This document shows, one piece after another, positions 15,226 to 22,304 of a stretch of 34,475 bases of DNA. The notes under the pieces are model-generated. The model was not told where the DNA came from and searched no databases. It saw only the letters and a program-made list of their open reading frames with translations. Source of the DNA: UBA1664 sp964531715 (GTDB lineage Bacteria; Pseudomonadota; Alphaproteobacteria; Micavibrionales; UBA1664); NCBI GenBank assembly GCA_964531715.1, contig CAZHEE010000012.1, positions 1 to 34,475 on the forward strand, written 5' to 3'. The position numbers were made by a program, and so were the translations under genes. The stretch's first letter is position 1. Every line of letters begins with the position of its first letter.

Positions 15226-15249
15226 CTCTATATCTCTGCGGCTCTGCGG
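15226..15249. repeat. CTCTGCGG-type short repeat upstream of murB
   Basis: Two CTCTGCGG copies (15234-15241 and 15242-15249), preceded by the looser CTCTATAT, end 14 bp before the murB ATG. The stretch resembles the CTCTG-rich repeat downstream of motB (1545-1570). It is one of four short-repeat stretches in this window, and the third of those that sit close to a start codon. Confidence 0.55.
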
Positions 15250-15263
15250 TTTAGATTAAGGGC

Positions 15264-16205
15264 ATGACATCTATAAGTATGAATAACTTGCCCGAAACAC
15301 GCGGAGTGATAACAGAAAACGCCGATATCGCGAAATCAAGCTGGTTTCGCGTTGGAGGGAAGGCTGAAATCCTCTTCACCCCAAAGGATAGTGAGGATTT
15401 ATCGGATTTCTTAAAAAACTGCCCGAAGGATGTTCCGATCACTATACTCGGAAATTGCTCCAACATGATTATCCGCGATGGTGGCATCAAGGGTGTTGTT
15501 ATCAAACTCGGGCGCGACTTTGCAACCATAGCCCATGACGAGAACGGCATTATGACCGTAGGCGCAGGGGCGCATGACATGGTGGTCGCCAACTATGCCG
15601 CAAAACACGCCCTTGGCGGTTTTGCATTTTTAAGCGGTATACCCGGCTCAATCGGTGGGGCATTACGCATGAATGCCGGTGCCTACGGACGTGAAATCAA
15701 GGATGTTCTGATAGATTGCCTAGTGCTTTATCCTGACGGTAAAATTAAAACACATACGACAGAAAACATGAATTTAAGCTATCGCCAGAATGATTTACCG
15801 GATGATGTGATTTTCCTTTCGGCGCGGTTAAAAAGTTATTTTGAAGATTCGAATAATATTCAATCAGAGATGCATGAGATTAAACAGAAACGGCAAGAGA
15901 GCCAGCCGACAAAAGGGCAAACAGGCGGGTCAACTTTCGCCAATCCGAATGCGGAGGAGCTGAAAGCCTGTGGCCTGCCTCAGAGCATGAAAGCATGGCA
16001 ATTCGTGGATGCTGTCGGCGGTCGAGGGCTTACAATCGGCGGGGCAAGCATGAGCGAGAAACACTGCAATTTTATGATGAATAACGGTCATGCCACCGCG
16101 GCAGACCTCGAAAATCTGGGTGAAGAAATCCGCCGCCGTGTCAAAGAAAAATTCGGCTTAAATCTCCGCTGGGAAATTAAACGCATTGGTGAGTTTGAAT
16201 TGTAA
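15264..16205 (+). CDS. murB: UDP-N-acetylenolpyruvoylglucosamine reductase MurB
   Basis: MurB is the FAD/NADPH enzyme that reduces UDP-GlcNAc-enolpyruvate to UDP-MurNAc. The 313-aa protein has the FAD-binding N-terminus (SSWFRVGGKAEILFTP, ILGNCSNMIIRDGGIKGVVI), GFAFLSGIPGSIGGALRMNAGAYG, and the catalytic region QTGGSTFANP, in which the Ser is the expected proton donor. The C-terminus has LTIGGASMSEKHCNFMMNNGHATAADL. ATG 15264 follows AAGGG closely; an internal ATG at 15279 is the alternative. It is separated from murC by about 200 bp holding palindromes and a short repeat, so it may have its own promoter. Confidence 0.96.
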   Translation: MTSISMNNLPETRGVITENADIAKSSWFRVGGKAEILFTPKDSEDLSDFLKNCPKDVPITILGNCSNMIIRDGGIKGVVIKLGRDFATIAHDENGIMTVGAGAHDMVVANYAAKHALGGFAFLSGIPGSIGGALRMNAGAYGREIKDVLIDCLVLYPDGKIKTHTTENMNLSYRQNDLPDDVIFLSARLKSYFEDSNNIQSEMHEIKQKRQESQPTKGQTGGSTFANPNAEELKACGLPQSMKAWQFVDAVGGRGLTIGGASMSEKHCNFMMNNGHATAADLENLGEEIRRRVKEKFGLNLRWEIKRIGEFEL

Positions 16206-16220
16206 TATTTAAAACAAAGG

Positions 16221-16246
16221 GGGGTCACTCTCATGAGAATGTCCCC
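16221..16246. terminator. Hairpin between convergent murB and DUF1508 genes
   Basis: GGGGTCACTCTC (16221-16232) and GAGAATGTCCCC (16235-16246) form an imperfect hairpin in the 50-bp convergent gap. There is no adjacent T-run on either side, so it may be a factor-assisted terminator or only a structural element. Confidence 0.4.
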
Positions 16247-16255
16247 GATAAAGGT

Positions 16256-16606
16256 TTAAGCCGCTTTTGTGTCTTCAGTCTTATCTTTAATCTCTGTTGT
16301 CGTGCCATTTTTCATGACAGATTGAATGCCGTTTTCCATGGATGACGTTGATTCATAAGCTTCGCTCCGCCCGATTTCTTGACCGTTTCCTGCTTTTAAA
16401 ACAAAATAAGGCTTACCATCAGTTTGTTCTTTACGCTCATAGCGCTCTTCATTCTCGCAGTTATTTTGAACGGAAGCCATGCCGCCTTCGGCTGCTGCTT
16501 TTGTTGTGTAAGTCTCGCTCGTCAAAATTGTTTCGTGGTTTCCTGCCTTAAGGTTCCAATAGATTTGACCGTTTTTAGCCGTCTTAAATTCGTAATATCC
16601 TGACAT
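16256..16606 (-). CDS. DUF1508 (YegP-like) double-repeat protein
   Basis: The 116-aa protein has two copies of the short DUF1508 module: YYEFKTAKNGQIYWNLKAGN...ILTSETYTTKAAAEGGMASV (about 4-45) and YERKEQTDGKPYFVLKAGNGQEIGRSEAY...SMENGIQSV (about 55-97). A charged tail follows. Each repeat folds as a small beta-beta-beta-alpha unit. The function of YegP-like proteins is unknown, though they are widespread small cytoplasmic proteins. AAGGAG lies 7 nt before the ATG. It sits antisense inside the dcw cluster, between murB and ddl, and so divides that cluster into two transcription units. Confidence 0.9.
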   Translation of the reverse strand: MSGYYEFKTAKNGQIYWNLKAGNHETILTSETYTTKAAAEGGMASVQNNCENEERYERKEQTDGKPYFVLKAGNGQEIGRSEAYESTSSMENGIQSVMKNGTTTEIKDKTEDTKAA

Positions 16607-16731
16607 AAATAAGCTCCTTTTAATTTGATTTAAGTTAAGCTCAAACTTTACGCCATACCATGCGGTTAAGTCAAATTTAGAGGTTATCTTAAAGCTTTGC
16701 TGTGATTTAAAAAACGTCTAAACTATATCAC

Positions 16732-17604
16732 ATGACAAAATCAGTTGCATTATTGGTCGGCGGATGGTCGGTGGAGCGCGATGTCTCCCTTACCAAGGGC
16801 AAAGCCGTTGAAGAAGGCTTAAAGCAAGCCGGATATGACGTTCGCGTAGTCGATGTTAAACGCGATATTGAGGATTTGATCGCTCAGCTCACCCCCCGCC
16901 CTGATGTCGTATTCAATAACATCTATGGTAAAGGCGGCGAGGATGGCATTATTCAGGGCGTTTTGGAAATGATGCAAATCCCCTATACCCACTCAAATGT
17001 GATGGCCTCGGCGATTGGCATGGATAAGAGTATGACCAAAATTATCGCCGAATCGCTCGGCATTCGCGTGCCTGAAACGCTTGATTTTCCCTATCGCGCA
17101 CCTTATGTCTTGAAACCGATTGATCAGGGCTCAAGCGTTGATATCACAATCGTCAAAGAATTCGATAATTTTCAACCAGATATGACGAAAAAGGGCATGA
17201 TTGCCGAAGTCTACATCCCCGGGAAAGAACTGACCTGTGCCGTATTGGATGGCAAAGCGCAAGCTGTGACAGAGATTATATCACAAACACGTTTTTTTGA
17301 TTATGAAGCGAAATATAGTGACACGCGCACGGAATATATTATGCCCGCCCAAATCCCTGAGGATATATACGCGCAAGCCATGGATTGGTCAGAAGCAATT
17401 TTTACAGCCATTGGCGCACAAGGGTTGAGCCGTTGTGACTATCGCTATGATGATAAAAAAAACGAGCTGTATTTTATTGAGATTAACACGCAGCCTGGCT
17501 TTACGGCTGAATCCATCGGACCGTCTCAAGTTATCTATAACGGTATGACATTCCCTGATTTATGCGCACATTTGGTTGAGACAGCAAGCGTTAAAGACAA
17601 ATAA
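16732..17604 (+). CDS. ddl: D-alanine--D-alanine ligase
   Basis: Ddl is the ATP-grasp enzyme that joins two D-alanines for the peptidoglycan stem peptide. The 290-aa protein has LLVGGWSVERDVSLTKG (the N-terminal substrate loop), YGKGGEDGIIQGVLEMMQIPYTHS, SAIGMDKSMTK, YVLKPIDQGSSVDITIV for ATP binding and EINTQPGFTAESIGPSQ for Mg and D-Ala binding. It is slightly short, as is usual for DdlB. The gap to the divergent DUF1508 gene (125 bp) must hold its promoter. TTGCTG (16697-16702) and TAAACT (16719-16724) are a weak pair that would start transcription almost at the ATG. No Shine-Dalgarno is visible, so a leaderless transcript is possible. Confidence 0.95.
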   Translation: MTKSVALLVGGWSVERDVSLTKGKAVEEGLKQAGYDVRVVDVKRDIEDLIAQLTPRPDVVFNNIYGKGGEDGIIQGVLEMMQIPYTHSNVMASAIGMDKSMTKIIAESLGIRVPETLDFPYRAPYVLKPIDQGSSVDITIVKEFDNFQPDMTKKGMIAEVYIPGKELTCAVLDGKAQAVTEIISQTRFFDYEAKYSDTRTEYIMPAQIPEDIYAQAMDWSEAIFTAIGAQGLSRCDYRYDDKKNELYFIEINTQPGFTAESIGPSQVIYNGMTFPDLCAHLVETASVKDK

Positions 17605-17609
17605 CTCGG

Positions 17610-18464
17610 ATGGCAAAAAAGAAGAAATCCAAGGCAAAACAAAGGCCATCGCGCAAACAAAGCCTGTTTCAAAAATCCGTTTCCATCGGGAAAATGCTGA
17701 TTATTCCGGTTCTTGTGATTTGGCTGATTGCATGGTTATGGCTTGGCGGTATTTTCACCAAAACAACCATGATGGCTAGGGATGGCTTTATTAATCAAAC
17801 CGCCGAATGGGGGCTGGTGGTCAAAGATATCATCATTGAAGGGCGGCATTATACCGATATTCAAGAATTGCACGCCGCTATCCCCGTCCAACAGGGCAAC
17901 CCTGTCTTATCTATTGATGTGGAAGCAATTCAAAACAATATTCAACGCTTAAAGTGGGTTGAGGATGTGACTGTTTCGCGAGGGTTAAAAGGTATCGTCA
18001 CCATAAAATTAACCGAACGCGTTCCGTTCGTGATTTGGAACAGGCCTGGCAGAAGGCCTGCCTTAATTGACATGAATGGGGAGATTATTGAAGGTGAAAA
18101 TATTGAAGATTACGGTACACTCCTATTCGTCTCGGGCATTGATGCACCAAGCCATACGCATGCCCTCATCCGCAATCTCAAGGCCCAGCCTGTCATTGCA
18201 GAGAGAGTGAAGGCCGCGGAATGGGTGGGTGACAGGCGATGGGATATTATCCTCACCAATGCCACACGTATTCACCTACCCGCAAATGACATTGGCCTTG
18301 CCCTTGCGCGTTTGGCAAAACTGCACAAAGATAAAGACATGCTGAACCGTGACTTTATGTCGATTGATTTGCGGATGGACGACCGTGTGATTATTGAAAC
18401 AGAACGCGGCATGACACAAGATGCATTTGATCTATCCGAAAAACAAAAAAGTCTCACGCTATAA
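17610..18464 (+). CDS. ftsQ: Cell division protein FtsQ
   Basis: FtsQ is the bitopic divisome protein that recruits FtsB/FtsL. The 284-aa protein has a very basic cytoplasmic N-terminus (MAKKKKSKAKQRPSRKQSLF), one membrane helix (about 30-50), a POTRA domain (about 68-140: VKDIIIEGRHYTDIQELHAA, GNPVLSIDVEAIQNNIQRLKWVEDVTVSR) and the FtsQ beta domain (about 140-265: LTERVPFVIWNRPGRRPALID). It begins 5 bp after ddl, so the two are co-transcribed. The usual following genes, ftsA and ftsZ, are not here; instead accC converges 22 bp beyond the stop. Confidence 0.93.
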   Translation: MAKKKKSKAKQRPSRKQSLFQKSVSIGKMLIIPVLVIWLIAWLWLGGIFTKTTMMARDGFINQTAEWGLVVKDIIIEGRHYTDIQELHAAIPVQQGNPVLSIDVEAIQNNIQRLKWVEDVTVSRGLKGIVTIKLTERVPFVIWNRPGRRPALIDMNGEIIEGENIEDYGTLLFVSGIDAPSHTHALIRNLKAQPVIAERVKAAEWVGDRRWDIILTNATRIHLPANDIGLALARLAKLHKDKDMLNRDFMSIDLRMDDRVIIETERGMTQDAFDLSEKQKSLTL

Positions 18465-18486
18465 ATATTAATATGACTAAGCTGAG

Positions 18487-19863
18487 CTAGGCCGCTTTAT
18501 TAGCGGCCGCCGCCTCTTCTGCGTCCAGCTTGGCAAGCTGTTGCTCAAGCCAATGGATTGTATAATCGCCCAACACGAAATCGGTCTGGGAGATAATCCA
18601 GCTATGGAGCGGTAACGTTGTCTCAATCCCGTCAATGACCGTTTCATTAATTGCACGGTGAAGGCGGCGTAAACATTCCTCACGATTACGACCATGGACA
18701 ATCAATTTGCCGACCATTGAATCATAATAAGGCGGAATAGAATAATTTTTATAAATCGCGCTGTCCATCCGAACGCCCAAGCCACCCGGTGCATGATATT
18801 CCGTAATTTTTCCTGGTGAGGGCATGAAGGTACGCGGGTTTTCCGCATTGACCCGAACCTCAATCGCATGACCGCGAAGGCGGATTTTATCCTTATTGAT
18901 TGACAGACCTTCACCTGCAGCGATACGAATTTGCTCACTCACCAAATCAATCCCCGTTATCATTTCGGTCACGGGATGCTCAACCTGAATACGCGTGTTC
19001 ATCTCCATAAAATAGAATTTGCCGTCCTCGAACAGAAATTCAAACGTTCCTGCCCCGCGATAGCCCATTTTTTGAACCACATCGGCAGAAATACCACCAA
19101 TATAATTGCGCTCTTCTTCTGTGAGAATTGGGGAAGGTCCCTCCTCAACAACTTTCTGATGGCGGCGCTGGATAGAACAATCACGCTCACCCAGATGGAT
19201 ACCGTTCCCCTCACCATCGCCGAAAACCTGAATTTCAATATGGCGCGGCTTTTCAAGAAATTTCTCCATATAGACCGTATCATCGCCGAAATTCGCTTTG
19301 GCTTCGGAGCGTGCCGTCGAATAAGCCTCGGAAAGCGATTCGGTGTCACGAACAACTTTCATCCCCTTTCCGCCACCGCCTGATGCCGCCTTGATAATCA
19401 CGGGATAGCCCATGGATTCGGCGGTTTCGATGGCTTGCTTAACAGAGGTTAATGCGCCTTGAGAACCCGGAACGACAGGTAAGCCCAATGCGGCAACGGT
19501 TTCTTTTGCGACAACTTTGTCCCCCATGGATTCAATATGTTCAGGTTTCGGTCCGATAAAAGTGAAGCCATGCTCCTCAATCATACGGGCAAATTCGGCA
19601 TTTTCTGATAAGAAGCCATAGCCGGGATGAATTGCCTCCGCACCCGTAATGGCCGCGGCGGTGAGGATAGCAGGGATGTTCAGATAGCTGTCCTTGGCGG
19701 CAGGCGGCCCGATACAAACACTCTCATCCGCCAGCCGCACAACCATGGAATCTTCATCCGCCGTTGAGTGGACTGCAACGGTTTTAATCCCCATTTCCTT
19801 ACAAGCGCGGTGAATACGAAGCGCGATTTCGCCTCTGTTTGCGATTAAAACCTTTTTGAACAT
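18487..19863 (-). CDS. accC: Biotin carboxylase subunit of acetyl-CoA carboxylase
   Basis: AccC carboxylates the biotin on AccB using ATP and bicarbonate, the first half-reaction of fatty-acid synthesis. The 458-aa protein has the N-terminal domain (KVLIANRGEIALRIHRACKE), the ATP-grasp glycine loop KAASGGGGKGMKVV, EKFLEKPRHIEIQVFGD, the RDCSIQRRHQKVVEEGPSP motif, FYFMEMNTRIQVEHPVTE with the catalytic residues, and GHAIEVRVNAENP. The start ATG is the last element of an octamer repeat array (19861-19924), and no Shine-Dalgarno is present. A four-helix-bundle gene lies between it and accB. A GC-rich hairpin (18490-18508) lies within its last codons. Confidence 0.97.
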   Translation of the reverse strand: MFKKVLIANRGEIALRIHRACKEMGIKTVAVHSTADEDSMVVRLADESVCIGPPAAKDSYLNIPAILTAAAITGAEAIHPGYGFLSENAEFARMIEEHGFTFIGPKPEHIESMGDKVVAKETVAALGLPVVPGSQGALTSVKQAIETAESMGYPVIIKAASGGGGKGMKVVRDTESLSEAYSTARSEAKANFGDDTVYMEKFLEKPRHIEIQVFGDGEGNGIHLGERDCSIQRRHQKVVEEGPSPILTEEERNYIGGISADVVQKMGYRGAGTFEFLFEDGKFYFMEMNTRIQVEHPVTEMITGIDLVSEQIRIAAGEGLSINKDKIRLRGHAIEVRVNAENPRTFMPSPGKITEYHAPGGLGVRMDSAIYKNYSIPPYYDSMVGKLIVHGRNREECLRRLHRAINETVIDGIETTLPLHSWIISQTDFVLGDYTIHWLEQQLAKLDAEEAAAANKAA

Positions 19864-19924
19864 ATCAGTATCTCAGTGTCTCAGTGTCTCAGTGTTTCAG
19901 TGTTTCGGTAATTCAGACATTCAG
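19861..19924. repeat. Degenerate octamer array between accC and the four-helix-bundle gene
   Basis: Eight consecutive octamers of the form NNNTTCAG / TGTCTCAG fill 19861-19924 exactly: the first contains the accC start codon and the last contains the four-helix-bundle stop codon. The most regular copies are TGTCTCAG (19877-19884, 19885-19892) and TGTTTCAG (19893-19900). Nothing else lies between the two genes, so the array occupies the whole accC ribosome-binding region. A related array with ACTG endings flanks the other side of the gene. Confidence 0.85.
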
Positions 19925-20328
19925 TTTTGAAGTTGGGTTTTTGAGTAAAAACTCTGCATCATCTTTATGATTTCAGTATAGTTATTAGCCCATTTTTTAA
20001 AGATGTCATCATCAATGTATTTCAAATTCACAGCATAATCTAACCATACTTTCATTTCTTCTGCTGATCCCAGAGCAATAAGTAAAAATCTTTTAAATTC
20101 TGCATTTGACCGTTGTTGCTTCACAAAACCCTCAGCGATGTTAGCACAAACAGATTTACTTGCTCTCCTCATTTGATCAGCCAAACCACCATATTGCTCA
20201 TATTTAGGCCAAGTAACGGAGGATTGATGTATCTCCAAAGATACTTGGAAAGCTTTCTGATAAAACATTAAATCTTTATATTGGGATGCAACAGCAGGCT
20301 TTATATGTTTTACAATACTTTCATTCAT
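19921..20328 (-). CDS. Four-helix-bundle protein (S23/IVS-encoded family)
   Basis: This 135-aa all-helical protein has KDLMFYQKAFQVSLEIH, then GGLADQMRRASKSVCANIAEG, then RFLLIALGSAEEMKVWLDYA, then a final helix. These are the hallmarks of the four-helix-bundle (TIGR02436/S23) family, known first from open frames in 23S rRNA intervening sequences and structurally related to the Avd accessory protein of diversity-generating retroelements. No biochemical function is established. AGGTGG lies 6 nt before the ATG. It is inserted between accB and accC in the same direction, with short octamer arrays on both sides, which suggests a mobile cassette. It looks intact. Confidence 0.88.
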   Translation of the reverse strand: MNESIVKHIKPAVASQYKDLMFYQKAFQVSLEIHQSSVTWPKYEQYGGLADQMRRASKSVCANIAEGFVKQQRSNAEFKRFLLIALGSAEEMKVWLDYAVNLKYIDDDIFKKWANNYTEIIKMMQSFYSKTQLQN

Positions 20329-20342
20329 TTGTTTTCCACCTG

Positions 20343-20374
20343 ACTCACTGATTTACTGAACCACTGACTAACTG
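20343..20374. repeat. Octamer array between the four-helix-bundle gene and accB
   Basis: Four consecutive octamers ending in ACTG (ACTCACTG, ATTTACTG, AACCACTG, ACTAACTG) fill 20343-20374, between the four-helix-bundle Shine-Dalgarno and the accB stop (20377-20379). The unit length is the same 8 bp as on the other side of the gene, and CACTGA-like words on one strand mirror TCAGTG words on the other. Confidence 0.7.
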
Positions 20375-20376
20375 CT

Positions 20377-20862
20377 TTATTCAATCACTGCGAGGACATC
20401 ACCGAATTCTACAGGCTGACCATCGCTGGTTAGAAGTTGCTTCACCATGCCGCCTTGTGTAGCCTTAATCGGGTTCATCACTTTCATCGCCTCAACGATC
20501 AGGATGGTATCGCCTTCATTGACCTTGTCACCGACCGATACAAAATTCGCCGCACCCGGTTCAGGTGCCATATAGGCCGTTCCGACCATTGGCGAGGTTA
20601 GCGCGCCCGGATGTGAGGCATCAACCACATCCATTGCGGCGGCTGTTTCATTTGCAGAATCTATAACTTGCGCGGCTTGAGGTGCGGCAGAAGCCATCGG
20701 CATTTGCTGGGGCATCGCCATTTGAACAGGGGCAGAGATAGCCTGCGCAGGGGTCCGTGAGACACGAATTTTAAGGTCTTTTTCCTCAATTTCAATCTCG
20801 GTCAAATCCGTATCATTCAGGATTTCCGCCAGTTCGCGGACGGTCTTACGATCAAATTTCAT
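20377..20862 (-). CDS. accB: Biotin carboxyl carrier protein of acetyl-CoA carboxylase
   Basis: AccB carries the biotin that shuttles CO2 from AccC to the carboxyltransferase. The 161-aa protein has an N-terminal helical segment (FDRKTVRELAEILNDTDLTE), a Met/Ala/Pro/Gln-rich flexible linker (about 37-80), and a biotinyl domain (about 85-161) with the biotin lysine K127 in EAMKVMN. Domain order and length are normal. It would be first in an accB - four-helix-bundle - accC transcript. The PCuAC-like lipoprotein gene lies 79 bp upstream on the same strand, so it may be co-transcribed or may flank an accB promoter. Confidence 0.97.
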   Translation of the reverse strand: MKFDRKTVRELAEILNDTDLTEIEIEEKDLKIRVSRTPAQAISAPVQMAMPQQMPMASAAPQAAQVIDSANETAAAMDVVDASHPGALTSPMVGTAYMAPEPGAANFVSVGDKVNEGDTILIVEAMKVMNPIKATQGGMVKQLLTSDGQPVEFGDVLAVIE

Positions 20863-20941
20863 GGGTCTTATTATCTTTCTTGTTTCAAACCGACCTTGGT
20901 TTTAGCAGATTATAACCCGTCATGGCAAGAATGAAAGCCAG

Positions 20942-21400
20942 TTACTCATCTTTGCCTGTACTCATAACTTCATCACGCGTACGCATTGCAACCGTCACGG
21001 GGATTTCGCCAGCCTGTTCAAAGATGGCCACGGCTTCAAAACTGTCACCCGCGCTCAAATTTTGCCCGATACCGTAAATCATCACATGGTCACCGCCGGG
21101 TTCCAGAGTGTGGCTCTCACCAGATGCAACCGGAAAACTTTCAACGCCGCGCATACGCATGATATCGCCCTGCATCACCATGGTATGAAGCTCATGCGTT
21201 TGTCCATAATCGGATCGAAAACCGATCATGCGGTCATCCACATCAGTGTTATTCGTAATGGTCATGAATGCCGCACCGACAGAAAAATTTCCTGCGGTTT
21301 CAATGCTATAGACATTCGTAAGTTCTATTGTTTCAGGCTGTTTCTCACCGCACGCGGTAAGGAGTAATAGAAATGAAAATACGGCGATAAATCTAACCAT
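20942..21400 (-). CDS. PCuAC-type copper chaperone lipoprotein
   Basis: The 152-aa protein has a lipoprotein signal peptide (MVRFIAVFSFLLLLTAC) with lipidation Cys at C17. A cupredoxin-like PCuAC domain follows: THELHTMVMQGDIMRMRGV, FPVASGESHTLEPGGDHVMIYG. The spaced His and Met residues (H in ELHTM, M in IMRM, H and M in DHVM) form the Cu(I) site of this family. PCuAC proteins deliver copper to the CuA/CuB centres of cytochrome oxidase with Sco. The heme o synthase gene ctaB is also in the window, 9 kb away. It is lipid-anchored here where many relatives are soluble, a known variation. Confidence 0.88.
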   Translation of the reverse strand: MVRFIAVFSFLLLLTACGEKQPETIELTNVYSIETAGNFSVGAAFMTITNNTDVDDRMIGFRSDYGQTHELHTMVMQGDIMRMRGVESFPVASGESHTLEPGGDHVMIYGIGQNLSAGDSFEAVAIFEQAGEIPVTVAMRTRDEVMSTGKDE

Positions 21401-21579
21401 TTGAATTCTTCCTTTAAAGTTATAAAGAATAATAGGTTAAGATGATAAGTCTGGCAAGATTATAAGGTTCTAAACGAATATCTCAGCGATAATAGGGCTA
21501 AGAGATTAAGAAGTAGAATCTTAATGGTATTTATGCTCTTAGTTATTCAAAAAGTATAAAAATGCTCTATGATATCATC

Positions 21580-22074
21580 ATGACGCAACGCATTGGCATT
21601 TACCCCGGTACTTATGACCCGATTACAAAAGGGCATTTACACATCATCGAAAGGGCGAGCAAGCTGGTCGATCACCTTTTAATCGGGGTAGCCGACAATC
21701 CCGGGAAGCAGCCGCTTTTTAATTCTCAAGAGCGATTGAGCATGGTTCAAACCGATATTAATAATATGCATGAGAAATATTGCCCGATTGAAGTGGTGAG
21801 TTTTGACAATCTCCTCATCCATTTTGCGCGTGAGCATAAGGCAACATGTGTGTTCAGGGGCTTACGTGCCTCATCAGATTTTGAATTTGAATTTCAGATG
21901 ACGGGGATGAATTTTCGCCTCGCGCCCGATATTGAAACGGTTTTCCTGATGGCTTCCGATAAATGGCAATTTGTATCATCCAGTTTTATTAAAGAGATTA
22001 CAAAGCTGGACGGGGATGTCAGTGAGTTTATTACGCCGAATGTCTATAGCAAATTGAAAGATAAACTTTTTTGA
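21580..22074 (+). CDS. coaD: Phosphopantetheine adenylyltransferase
   Basis: CoaD transfers AMP from ATP to 4'-phosphopantetheine, the penultimate step of coenzyme A synthesis. The 164-aa protein has the nucleotidyltransferase motif GIYPGTYDPITKGH (T/H-x-G-H), GVADNPGKQPLF, CVFRGLRASSDFEFEFQMTGMN and SSSFIKEITKLDGDVSEF. I chose ATG 21580 because MTQRIGIYPGTYDP aligns with the family N-terminus; ATG 21562 in the same frame would add six residues. Neither has a good Shine-Dalgarno. The stop codon is followed 56 bp later by tRNA-Lys, and the possible tRNA promoter begins right after the gene. Confidence 0.95.
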   Translation: MTQRIGIYPGTYDPITKGHLHIIERASKLVDHLLIGVADNPGKQPLFNSQERLSMVQTDINNMHEKYCPIEVVSFDNLLIHFAREHKATCVFRGLRASSDFEFEFQMTGMNFRLAPDIETVFLMASDKWQFVSSSFIKEITKLDGDVSEFITPNVYSKLKDKLF

Positions 22075-22083
22075 CATTAACCC

Positions 22084-22113
22084 TTGAATTATAAGGGACG
22101 ATAAAGGTATATA
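22084..22113 (+). promoter_or_regulatory. Candidate promoter of tRNA-Lys
   Basis: TTGAAT (22084-22089), 18 bases, then TATATA (22108-22113) would start transcription around 22120, about 10 nt before the mature tRNA 5' end at 22131. A perfect TTGACA at 22071-22076, overlapping the coaD stop codon, has no good -10 at normal spacing. Confidence 0.45.
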
Positions 22114-22130
22114 GTATCGTTATTCGATAT

Positions 22131-22206
22131 GACCGCGTAGCTCAGCTGGTAGAGCAACTGACTTTTAATCAGTAGGTCCGGGGTTCGAGCCCCCGCGCGG
22201 TCACCA
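22131..22206 (+). tRNA. tRNA-Lys (anticodon UUU)
   Basis: The 76-nt cloverleaf is complete. The acceptor stem is GACCGCG / CGCGGTC, and the D arm is GCTC...GAGC with AGCTGGTA. The anticodon stem is ACTGA/TCAGT with loop CTTTTAA, giving anticodon TTT. The variable loop is AGGTC and the T arm is CGGGG-TTCGAGC-CCCCG. The discriminator A is at 22203, and CCA is encoded at 22204-22206. Confidence 0.97.
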
Positions 22207-22242
22207 CACTCACAGCCAGTTTTCCAAATTTGTTCTTTCATT

Positions 22243-22274
22243 TTGTCCGCCCCTTGTCCGCCTTTTTGTCCGCC
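22243..22274. repeat. Three TTGTCCGCC direct repeats downstream of tRNA-Lys
   Basis: TTGTCCGCC occurs at 22243-22251, 22254-22262 and 22266-22274, at 11-12-bp spacing, 37 bp after the tRNA 3' end. Evenly spaced direct repeats beside a tRNA gene recall arm-type sites of an integrase attachment region, but no integrase and no duplicate of the tRNA 3' end is visible here. Beyond this, 22275-22304 shows nothing. Confidence 0.5.
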
Positions 22275-22304
22275 TTTTGCGAATATCGTCTATTTTTTGC
22301 TAGG

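Noticed and set aside
18490..18508. Perfect GGCCGCT / AGCGGCC hairpin between ftsQ and accC
   Set aside because: It lies within the last accC codons and has no T-run on either strand, so I did not call it a terminator.
18931..19383. Plus-strand open frame of 150 codons
   Set aside because: It lies fully antisense within accC, where the biotin carboxylase motifs are clear.
19861..19924. CRISPR-like or operator array before accC
   Set aside because: Contiguous degenerate octamers without spacers; better described as a short tandem repeat linked to the four-helix-bundle gene.
19921..20328. Avd gene of a diversity-generating retroelement
   Set aside because: The fold family is shared, but no reverse transcriptase, template repeat or variable repeat is near.
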